DNA of 25,654 nt from DATIJJ01 sp039936115 (lineage in GTDB: Bacteria > Pseudomonadota > Gammaproteobacteria > DSM-16500), in assembly GCA_039936115.1 (NCBI GenBank), contig JBDTIZ010000306.1:1-25654 (forward strand), in the 5' to 3' direction. Both the position numbers and the translations under genes were made by a program. The notes beneath the pieces are model-generated. The model had not been told where the DNA came from. It searched no databases and worked only from the letters and a program-made list of their open reading frames with translations. Positions 1 to 6,319 of this stretch are shown here, one piece after another. Every line of letters begins with the position of its first letter. Within the stretch, counting starts at the first letter, position 1.

Positions 1-58
1 AAACATCTTCTTGAGTCGTGCAGCCCTTTAGCAATTCATCTATTAATTCTACTTTCAT
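1..58 (-). CDS. IS256-family transposase, N-terminal fragment cut by the window edge
   Basis: Reading leftward from the ATG at 58, the first 19 codons give MKVELIDELLKGCTTQEDV and remain open at the window edge. This start (MKVELI-ELL, then a T-QED/PED-like stretch) is typical of IS256/mutator-type DDE transposases, whose catalytic core would lie outside the window. The DNA just upstream (101-126) looks like the terminal inverted repeat of the element, which supports the call. Only about 5% of the expected ~400 residues is visible, so it cannot be judged whether the copy is intact. The identification rests on N-terminal family resemblance recalled from known members. Confidence 0.75.
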   Translation of the reverse strand, partial: MKVELIDELLKGCTTQEDV

Positions 59-100
59 AGTCATAGTCCATAAAAATTTACGTTATAGTACACTATGACC

Positions 101-126
101 GTTTACACAGGAAAATTTACAGACTC
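101..126. repeat. Putative terminal inverted repeat of the IS256-family element
   Basis: On the minus strand this reads inward as GAGTCTGTAAATTTTCCTGTGTAAAC, which has the GTGTAAA-type core common in IS256-family ends. It lies ~45-70 bp upstream of the transposase start, the expected place. The partner end is outside the window, so neither the exact border nor the target duplication can be fixed. AGACTC (121-126) is repeated inverted as GAGTCT (133-138), which may mark the border. Confidence 0.4.
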
Positions 127-140
127 AGCAGAGAGTCTGT

Positions 141-250
141 GAGCATACGCGGTTGAAAATTTACTAAAGCATTCCATTTATTTTGCTCTTCAAAATTTTC
201 CATTGAATATATAACTTAACTGCATCTTCACTTGCTTCTTTTAAATCGCT
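141..250. repeat. Diverged direct repeat, copy 1 (partner at 863-967)
   Basis: This stretch matches 863-967 along its length in the same orientation: both run from GA(G/A)CATA-GCG-TTGAAAATT through AAAGCATTCCATT, TTGAATATATA and CTTCACTT to AAATCGCT, with scattered substitutions and small indels. The two copies flank the antitoxin gene at 344-793. Copy 1 keeps an open minus-strand reading frame (164-343). Copy 2 is frameshifted. Confidence 0.7.
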
Positions 251-343
251 ATAGCGCTCGCAATAGACAGATTCTTTTAGTAATTCCAGGAGCGTTATCA
301 TATGCTCATCTTTTGCAAAAATTAATTTCGCTCGGTTACACTC
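164..343 (-). pseudogene. Coding remnant directly after the HigA-like gene, probably a decayed antitoxin paralogue
   Basis: In the same frame as the 344-793 gene, the 59 codons after its TGA stop remain open down to a TAG at 164-166. They include the segment AKDEHMITLLELL, which resembles TKDEHVTSLLKL inside the antitoxin itself. The matching DNA is visible too (ATGCTCATCTTTTG at 303-316 and 646-659). An internal ATG at 301 could start a 45-residue peptide ending KSKINGML, but no good ribosome binding site precedes it. The simplest reading is the tail of a second, related gene fused or recombined behind the intact one. Expression is doubtful. Confidence 0.4.
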
Positions 344-793
344 TCACATTACGCTTCTACAATATTCGCTACCTTTATAATCATCCCTGCCTTCAATAAA
401 AACAGAAGATGAAACACCAAATCGTTTTGATAATTTTTGAATATGTTCAACTGTTAATTGTCGCTCACCGCTCAATATTTTGGATACAAGCGATTGGCCA
501 CCAATTTCTGGTAAATCACTTTGCCCAAGGTTATGTTCTTCCATTAGAAATTCAAGCCTCTCAAGAGGAGATACTGATTTTGTTCGAAATCGACGAGCTT
601 CATATTCCACTATGTTTTTTGCAACCAATTTTAAAAGGCTTGTTACATGCTCATCTTTTGTTTGACGCGAAACCTGCATAAGCTTCTCGACAAAATCTAA
701 CAATATTTCATAATTAGATTCATTGCGAGGAACATGCACGTAGGGAAGAAGGTATCCCCAATGTTCAATTGTTTTTTTTAGCACTATGTTCAT
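344..793 (-). CDS. HigA-type antitoxin / XRE-like transcriptional regulator (COG5499 type), apparently without its toxin
   Basis: This 149-residue protein has the layout of the COG5499 HigA-like antitoxins. The N-terminal region contains HWGYLLPYVHVPRNESNYE, typical of the family. A helical middle is followed by a C-terminal helix-turn-helix around residues 78-135, with the hallmark LEFLMEEHNLGQSDLPEIGG and SKILSGERQLTVEHI. Such proteins bind DNA, repress their own operon and neutralise an mRNA-cleaving HigB/RelE-type toxin. AGGA lies 8 bases before the ATG at 793. The toxin gene normally precedes the antitoxin, but the 300 bases upstream hold no open frame of suitable size, only a decayed repeat copy, so this looks like an orphan antitoxin in mobile-element debris. 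Confidence 0.75.
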   Translation of the reverse strand: MNIVLKKTIEHWGYLLPYVHVPRNESNYEILLDFVEKLMQVSRQTKDEHVTSLLKLVAKNIVEYEARRFRTKSVSPLERLEFLMEEHNLGQSDLPEIGGQSLVSKILSGERQLTVEHIQKLSKRFGVSSSVFIEGRDDYKGSEYCRSVM

Positions 794-855
794 ATTTTAT
801 TCCTACGAAGTGCATCCTCATTCGTTTCTATGCTATATCCAGCAAATCACAGGGT

Positions 856-1115
856 CAAGTCTGAACATAAGCGTTTGAAAATTCACCAAAGCATTCCATT
901 AATTTTCCTCTGCGAAATGATAAATTGAATATATACTCGAATCTTCACTTATTTTTTTTAAATCGCTTTAGTTCTGAACTAACAGCATAAATATTTCCAA
1001 CTGGCGCAAGTAAATAGGACTATTTTCCTAGCCAAATACATTGCCAGCAACACTTGTCACAATTGATTTATATGAACTCAAATTTTTTTATATTAATTAC
1101 CAATGTTCAGACTTG
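856..1115. repeat. 13-bp exact inverted repeat (856-868 and 1103-1115) spanning a gene-free stretch
   Basis: CAAGTCTGAACAT at 856-868 is the exact reverse complement of ATGTTCAGACTTG at 1103-1115. The match extends imperfectly outward (GGGT versus GGGG before CAAG). The ~235 bases between hold the decayed repeat copy 863-967 and otherwise no gene. This arrangement could mark the ends of a small excised or decayed insertion, but the element type is not recognised. Confidence 0.4.
863..967. repeat. Diverged direct repeat, copy 2 (partner at 141-250)
   Basis: This is the second copy of the sequence at 141-250, in the same orientation. The minus-strand frame begins alike (SDLKKISED versus SDLKEASED in copy 1) but then runs into a stop and carries frameshifts, so it is non-coding. 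The rest of 794-1159 shows no supported gene. Confidence 0.65.
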
Positions 1116-1159
1116 CCCCTAACAAGCTGACGAACTTACACCCGAGAGGTAAAATAACC

Positions 1160-1546
1160 ATGAGTAATGAAGCGTTGATTGTTGCACATAAATTCGCATT
1201 CGATTCCTTCGTAACCGCATTTGTACCCGGAAACGAAGAGATGCTTGATAAATATTTTGCTCCAGATCTCATAATGTTTAATCATTCCATGTCAAAACAA
1301 TTAGACTTGAACGATTTGAAATCACGCTTACCTAATTTGCAAAAAATATTAAAAGATTTAAAAAGCGAGATAAAGGATGTTATCGCAGATGAAAATCGCA
1401 TAGCCTTTCGCGTAGAACAAAATGCCATGTATTATAAGCACGTACCCGCCGGTGTACAGGTTAGGCTCGATGTGATGAATCTCTATAAACTTGACAGCGG
1501 CAAAGTCAAAGAATGGCAAATTTGGGTTAATATAACGGAAATATAG
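1160..1546 (+). CDS. SnoaL-like / NTF2-fold protein of unknown substrate
   Basis: The predicted 128-residue protein has the size and pattern of the SnoaL-like (NTF2-superfamily) fold: an N-terminal helix pair (residues ~5-30), a segment EEMLDKYFAPDLIMFNH typical of this fold, then alternating strands ending in YKLDSGKVKEWQIWVNI. Members include small isomerases, cyclases and binding proteins; the substrate cannot be told here. An in-frame ATG exists at 1103, but GAGAGGT ends 9 bases before the ATG at 1160, which I take as the start. The homologous fossil at 9002-9090 is conserved from just upstream of this ATG, which supports the choice. The M20 hydrolase follows after 32 bases on the same strand, so the two may be co-transcribed. 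Confidence 0.65.
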   Translation: MSNEALIVAHKFAFDSFVTAFVPGNEEMLDKYFAPDLIMFNHSMSKQLDLNDLKSRLPNLQKILKDLKSEIKDVIADENRIAFRVEQNAMYYKHVPAGVQVRLDVMNLYKLDSGKVKEWQIWVNITEI

Positions 1547-1578
1547 ACGAATTTTCCACTAACTTTCGGACCCTAAAA

Positions 1579-2739
1579 GTGATCAAAGCAAACACCCACA
1601 TACAAAAAATATTGCCTGAAATTCTTGATGTCAGAAAACAATTACATCAGATTCCTGAATTAAAATATGAAGAGTTTAAAACTGCTGAATTAATTGCAGA
1701 AAAACTTAAGTCTTATGGCTATGACGTTAAAAAAGAAATTGCAAAAACCGGTCTTGTTGCGATTCTTGATACCGGAAAACCTGGCAAAACTATTGGGTTA
1801 CGCGCTGATATGGACGCTCTTCCACTAGAAGAACCAGAAGATTTTGCTTATCGATCTGAACACCCGGGAAAAATGCACGCTTGTGGACACGATGGACATT
1901 GCGCAACAGCACTTGCTGTCGCATATGCTCTTCATCAAATCAAGGATGAATTATGCGGCAAGGTTAAATTTATTTTTCAACCCGCAGAAGAAGGCGGCAA
2001 AGGTTCAACCGCAATGATTGATGCTGGAGTTTTAGAAAACCCAACCATCAATGAAATTTATGGCTTCCATAATTGGCCTGGATTACCCGAAGGAATAGTA
2101 GCCACAAAAGCAGGAACAATTTTAGTTGGGAATGGACGGTTTGAAATTACAATTAATGGAAAACCCGCCCACACAGCTCAGCCACAAAATGCAATCAATC
2201 CTGTCACGATAGGCGCTCAATTAATAACAGCTTTAGATGAGTTAAGGCTGAGCTTGGATCAGAATACAACAGTATTAAATATTATTTCATTTAATAGCGG
2301 TGAATTTAAACGTGGCATGTCCGATAAAGGGCATATAGTTGGTGTGTATTATGTCGAAACAGAAAATGATTTAGAAAAAATTAAATTTAGTATAAATAAA
2401 ATCTGCAACAACATTGCTGGCGCCAAAACAGAAATTAATATTTCATTCACACCTTTTCACTCCCCTACCATTAATACTGCCAAAGAATCTGATCTAATCC
2501 TTAATGTGGCAAAAGAAATTTATGGTGATACAAAAGTTAAAACGCTTGATAAAAGCATGATTGCCTCAGAAGATTTTTCAGAATACTTGCGTCATGTGCC
2601 AGGATGTTTTTTCTTGGTTGGTGCAGGTGAATCAGCGAGCTCCGTACATACCAATCAATTTCAGTTTAATGATAGTGTAATTTCAATAGCAGCAAATGTT
2701 TTTTGTCAGACTATTATTAATTCATTGCTTTCATCGTAA
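1579..2739 (+). CDS. M20D-family metallo-amidohydrolase (hippurate hydrolase / N-acyl-amino-acid deacylase type)
   Basis: This 386-residue enzyme is near full length for the M20D family, which hydrolyses N-acyl amino acids or related amides with a binuclear metal centre, usually in the cytoplasm. The expected ligands are present: His100, Cys102 and His104 in MHACGHDGHCATAL, Glu137/138 in QPAEEGG, His164 in YGFHNWPG and His357 in SSVHTNQF. The dimerisation domain lies at about residues 185-300, with GKPAHTAQPQNAINPV inside it. The start is a GTG with only a weak upstream purine run (CGGA), so initiation may be inefficient or coupled to the gene before it. The natural substrate is unknown; the name should not be taken as evidence for hippurate. 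Confidence 0.9.
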   Translation: MIKANTHIQKILPEILDVRKQLHQIPELKYEEFKTAELIAEKLKSYGYDVKKEIAKTGLVAILDTGKPGKTIGLRADMDALPLEEPEDFAYRSEHPGKMHACGHDGHCATALAVAYALHQIKDELCGKVKFIFQPAEEGGKGSTAMIDAGVLENPTINEIYGFHNWPGLPEGIVATKAGTILVGNGRFEITINGKPAHTAQPQNAINPVTIGAQLITALDELRLSLDQNTTVLNIISFNSGEFKRGMSDKGHIVGVYYVETENDLEKIKFSINKICNNIAGAKTEINISFTPFHSPTINTAKESDLILNVAKEIYGDTKVKTLDKSMIASEDFSEYLRHVPGCFFLVGAGESASSVHTNQFQFNDSVISIAANVFCQTIINSLLSS

Positions 2740-2756
2740 AATCAATGCAAATTATA

Positions 2757-2779
2757 TTTTCTAATTTTTTGTTAGAAAA
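2757..2779. terminator. Weak hairpin after the amidohydrolase
   Basis: TTTTCTAA (2757-2764) and TTAGAAAA (2772-2779) form an 8-bp AT-rich stem around a 7-base loop, 18 bases after the amidohydrolase stop. No T-run follows on the plus strand, so termination is uncertain. Confidence 0.3.
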
Positions 2780-2839
2780 AACAAATCAGCCATTTCAAGT
2801 CTATTCGCTAGTGAAAATGACAATAGAAGGAACTTCATC

Positions 2840-4360
2840 ATGAGCACTCCACGCCGCCCCATTCAATCTATAACTGAGGCTATTCGTCAAACCACCGGAA
2901 ACGAAACTTATTCACAAATTGATTCTCTATTCAAACCTATATTTGAAAAATATCCTCATCTAGGTATAGATCCTTTCGATGATCAAGGAGAAACCCCTGC
3001 TATTGTTGCTGTTACACACTCAAATCCAAATCAAGAAACTATCAAATGGCTACTGAATTCCGCGCGACAAATTCAGCGGCACAAAACATCGCCAAATCTA
3101 GATCATAAAGATAAACAAGGAAAGACTGCGCTTATACATGCTCTCAGTTTTTCTGATGCAGATGCAGAAGAAAAAGAAAGCAAAACTCAAGATGCTAAAT
3201 TATTAGAGAAGAAAAAAGAATGTCTGAAATTGATTCTCAAAGCACGCTTCCCTGAAGGAAGTGTTATTGCCGGCTCATCAAAAGAAGAATTTAATTTGGC
3301 TATGGAAACAGCTATTCAGCATAGAAACCGCCTGTTCCCACAGCTTGCCTTGCAATGGTATGGAGAAAAACCTGATTTTTTATTGGCGTGTCAACAAGCC
3401 ATTAATTTCTATATGCCTGATGAACTGAAAGAACTGTGCAAGAATCATCTTTGGGAGCTCAAGATGGCAAACGATCCTTGGTATCAAGGCGAGTGTTATT
3501 TTTTAATTAATCAATGTATTCACGCGCATAAAAATAAATATATTGATCAAGCTCAAGTGATGAATTTACTTAAAGTCTTAGTGGATGATTTTATTAATCC
3601 CTATCTGAATGCAACTTACAAGATCGAACTAAATTGGGATTTAACTACAATTGGGCTTTATTTTGCCTATCCACAATATAATCATTTGTTCGATTGTATT
3701 GAACGTTTTAACGAAGCCTACATAGCAAGAGGCGCTATCATCGATTATCAAAATCAGAAAATAGCGCTCGAAGATGCCCTAAACATAGTGAAGCGATTTT
3801 TCTCATTCTTACACTTAAATGACTCTTTTAAGCTGTTTGATCCGCTTTTTGCTTTAGTAATCCAATCGAATGACTTAGAACTAGTCAGCAAGCTTATTTT
3901 TAAATTAGATGCCCAGCTATCAACACACTTAAAAAAGTTATGCGATATGGCTAAGAAATCCAATAATGAACTCACATTTGTTCAGCCATTTTTAGCCGCG
4001 ATCGATAAATTATTCTTTGCAAAAGATGATTTCCTTATTGGCACTCTTTCTCAAGAAATACGCGGGGCTTTAGATAAGTTTTTTAAATATGAACCACTCA
4101 AGGAACGTCCTTTCTCAAATGAGGCATTGCTGCGTTATTTGCACGCTGATAATGCTTACCTCAAGGAACAAAATGAGTTATTAATAAAACAACAAATACA
4201 GCAACGTGAATCCCCATTAATAGAAGAAAAACACATTACCAGCACGCAACAGCATTTTAGTTCTCGTCCGCTCGTGAAAACATTGTTTAAAGTGAAAGAA
4301 GTGAAAGGAACAGATCGAATTGTTTCTGCAAAGCCAGTTAGACGCAGACAATCTGTTTAA
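2840..4360 (+). CDS. Large ankyrin-repeat-like protein of unknown function, candidate secreted effector
   Basis: This 506-residue protein has no signal peptide or membrane segment. Residues ~43-140 hold two ankyrin-like units: DPFDDQGETPAIVAVTH followed by IKWLLNSAR, and LDHKDKQGKTALIHAL followed by CLKLILKARF. An acidic insert (DADAEEKESK) sits within the second unit. The remainder is helical without a domain I recognise. Near the C-terminus come a short coiled-coil-like stretch (NELLIKQQIQQRE) and a basic tail ending in RRRQSV. Large soluble ankyrin proteins with unknown bodies are often secretion-system substrates in Legionella-like bacteria, but no secretion signal can be proven from sequence. 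GAAGGAA precedes the ATG. The gene stands alone, with gene-poor flanks. Confidence 0.7.
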   Translation: MSTPRRPIQSITEAIRQTTGNETYSQIDSLFKPIFEKYPHLGIDPFDDQGETPAIVAVTHSNPNQETIKWLLNSARQIQRHKTSPNLDHKDKQGKTALIHALSFSDADAEEKESKTQDAKLLEKKKECLKLILKARFPEGSVIAGSSKEEFNLAMETAIQHRNRLFPQLALQWYGEKPDFLLACQQAINFYMPDELKELCKNHLWELKMANDPWYQGECYFLINQCIHAHKNKYIDQAQVMNLLKVLVDDFINPYLNATYKIELNWDLTTIGLYFAYPQYNHLFDCIERFNEAYIARGAIIDYQNQKIALEDALNIVKRFFSFLHLNDSFKLFDPLFALVIQSNDLELVSKLIFKLDAQLSTHLKKLCDMAKKSNNELTFVQPFLAAIDKLFFAKDDFLIGTLSQEIRGALDKFFKYEPLKERPFSNEALLRYLHADNAYLKEQNELLIKQQIQQRESPLIEEKHITSTQQHFSSRPLVKTLFKVKEVKGTDRIVSAKPVRRRQSV

Positions 4361-4550
4361 TCAGGCAACTTTATCAAATATAAGAAATAGAGAGTTAGGC
4401 TATACTTAATCCTCGCTCTCTCCTATATAAAATACTATAAATTTCAAATTGTTACAGTATTTGCCCTATAAATATATGCATCTTTCCTCATTAAATGTTT
4501 ATATTTATATAGCATTTTCAAATAGGACTATAAATAAATATATAGATACT
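4361..4550. other. Gene-free AT-rich stretch
   Basis: No coding frame or clear signal was found. The only structure noted is AGAGAG (4389-4394) opposite CTCTCT (4416-4421), with AGG/CCT inside. It could form a weak hairpin after the ankyrin-type gene but lacks a following T-run. Confidence 0.4.
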
Positions 4551-4739
4551 CATGCCATAATTGGTCGACATGCGCGCATGATGACCGACCTATTGCTCGT
4601 ACAAGTGGGCCAAACTAGATTTTGATGGGGCAAGCAAAAACTTGAGGCAGAAGGTTCAGCACGCAAACAATATATTGCTGCGCTTCGAAATGCTGATAGG
4701 CAAAACTACACGGCATTGGCGGCATTTGTTCGATCTTAA
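4551..4739 (+). pseudogene. C-terminal remnant of a Fic-family 'mobile mystery protein B'
   Basis: One frame from 4563 to the TAA at 4737-4739 reads GRHARMMTDLLLVQVGQTRF, a TGA stop, then WGKQKLEAEGSARKQYIAAL and RNADRQNYTALAAFVRS. This matches the C-terminal part of Fic/DOC proteins annotated as mobile mystery protein B, where GRHAR ends the HPFxxGNGRH catalytic motif and TRFxWG is followed by a (Y)I-ALR-AD tail. HAII at 4551-4562 is what is left of the HPFPNGN part. The in-frame TGA replaces a codon in the conserved F-T-W-G stretch, and the N-terminal two thirds is missing. This is a dead fragment of a gene usually found on mobile DNA. Confidence 0.75.
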
Positions 4740-4923
4740 GCAGAACTAAGCGGGACAAAACAAGATTTCGCAGAAAATGAAAAGCACGACACGAGCAAGA
4801 CCCAACCGATCTACACTTCTTCAAGAAATCCAGCCATATTTATCTGGAATACGTCAAGCAAAGAAAATAAAAGGTGTTTTTTGGTTACTCTTTTTTGCTG
4901 TAATTACCATGCCATTACATCGA

Positions 4924-6297
4924 CTAACCTTCCGCAATAACTTTAAGCTGGCATATTTCTTGAAAGCCATGCCGGCCATGTTCACGCCCCATTCCTGATG
5001 CTTTATAGCCACCAAATGGAGTGCCAGGTTGCCAGTGACTTCCATTGTTAATATCAATACACCCTGCCTCGAGTTTGCTAGCTATATCTCGCGCCCTTTC
5101 AATATCTTTTGAGAAAATTACAGCGCCTAATCCATACGGACTATCATTGGCCAATTGAATGGCTTCCTCATCATTTTCAAACGAAAGGATCGGTAGTACT
5201 GGTCCGAAAATCTCTTCCTGCCAGATACGCATATTTTTTTTAACATTAGTTAATATTGTTGGCGAGTAATAGAAACCGGAGAATTTTTGTAAATATTTCC
5301 CACCGGTAACCAGAGTGGCTCCTTTTTCAATGGCCTCATCAACCTGTGACTCAAGCACTTTAAGTTGGCGAACTGAGACAAGTGGTCCTAATTCAGTTTC
5401 TTTATCAGTAGGATCGCCAATTATTATTTTTTCAATTCGTTGTGAAAGCTTCTCTACAGTTTCTTCAAATAGGGTATGATGAACAAGCACGCGCTTTATA
5501 GCATCACAAACTTGACCGCAATTGGTGAATCTGCCTTTGTATAGCCTTTCAGTGACATTGTCTATATTCTCACCTTCCAAAATGATAGCTGGGTTAGATC
5601 CGCCCATTTCCAACACGGCTTTTATTTGTTTACTCCCAGCGATTGCCGCTATTTCCCGCCCAACGGATGAACTCCCTGTAAACCAAATCATATCAACAGG
5701 TTGTGAAGTCAAGAGCGCGCCTTCTTCAGCATTTCCATAAATGGCCGAAAAGACACCTTCAGGTAAATTTTTTAATGACAATAAAGCTTCTTCAAGCAGC
5801 TTGGCAACGATAGGGCATTCTTCTGAATGCTTAAATACAACGGTGTTTCCAACAATAAGATTTGGAATAACGCTCCAGATAAAATTTCCAAATGGATAAT
5901 TCCAAGGTGCAATACTAGCTACAACACCTCGAGGCTCATAAACAATTCGATGAATAGCATTTTCATTCTCGAATACCATTTCATCTGCAATATATTTTTC
6001 ACCGTTAGTAAAAAAATCATTTAGATATATAAAATCACCATAAAAATCATCCAGGCTTTCAGAAATTGGTTTACCAATTTCATGCGTGGTAAGCAAAGCA
6101 ATTTCATTTTGCTTCTTTTTGAATAGGGCTTCTAAGGGTTGCAAAATTTTGATCCTCTCTTTTACACCTATCGCCTTCCATGCTGCGCTCGCAGCGCGTG
6201 CGCGCTTTATCTTTTCTGTGATTTCGCTGGAATGTGAGGCGTGAACTTCTCCAACAATAGTGCCATTTGCAGGATTGATTGAAATTATTTTTTTCAT
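4924..6297 (-). CDS. NAD(P)-dependent aldehyde dehydrogenase (succinate-semialdehyde dehydrogenase type)
   Basis: The 457-residue length and motifs fit the ALDH superfamily, which oxidises an aldehyde to the acid using NAD(P)+ in the cytoplasm. Visible are PWNYPF (131-136) in the cofactor domain, the cofactor lysine of FKHSEE (Lys156), the glycine-rich FTGSSSVGREIA (206-217), the general-base Glu230 in LEMGGSNP, and catalytic Cys264 in NCGQVCDA. EEIFGPVLP follows in the C-terminal part. All key residues are present, so the enzyme should be active. The nearest subgroup by eye is succinate-semialdehyde dehydrogenase of the short YneI-like kind, but the substrate is not determined. The start follows AAGAGAAAATAA. 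It begins 22 bases after the histidine kinase gene on the same strand, so the two probably form an operon. Confidence 0.9.
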   Translation of the reverse strand: MKKIISINPANGTIVGEVHASHSSEITEKIKRARAASAAWKAIGVKERIKILQPLEALFKKKQNEIALLTTHEIGKPISESLDDFYGDFIYLNDFFTNGEKYIADEMVFENENAIHRIVYEPRGVVASIAPWNYPFGNFIWSVIPNLIVGNTVVFKHSEECPIVAKLLEEALLSLKNLPEGVFSAIYGNAEEGALLTSQPVDMIWFTGSSSVGREIAAIAGSKQIKAVLEMGGSNPAIILEGENIDNVTERLYKGRFTNCGQVCDAIKRVLVHHTLFEETVEKLSQRIEKIIIGDPTDKETELGPLVSVRQLKVLESQVDEAIEKGATLVTGGKYLQKFSGFYYSPTILTNVKKNMRIWQEEIFGPVLPILSFENDEEAIQLANDSPYGLGAVIFSKDIERARDIASKLEAGCIDINNGSHWQPGTPFGGYKASGMGREHGRHGFQEICQLKVIAEG

Positions 6298-6319
6298 TTA
6301 TTTTCTCTTGTTAAGTTAG

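Noticed and set aside
344..346. Stop-codon readthrough or recoding (TGA followed by 59 open codons) after the HigA-like gene
   Set aside because: The protein is already of normal family length at this stop, and the downstream frame resembles a paralogue fragment. No recoding structure was seen.
794..1100. A HigB-type toxin gene upstream of the antitoxin
   Set aside because: No frame of ~90-110 codons exists on the minus strand; only the decayed repeat copy is present.
4777..4998. Plus-strand 73-codon frame starting MKSTTRARPN
   Set aside because: It runs into the antisense of the aldehyde dehydrogenase, has no RBS and matches nothing recognised.
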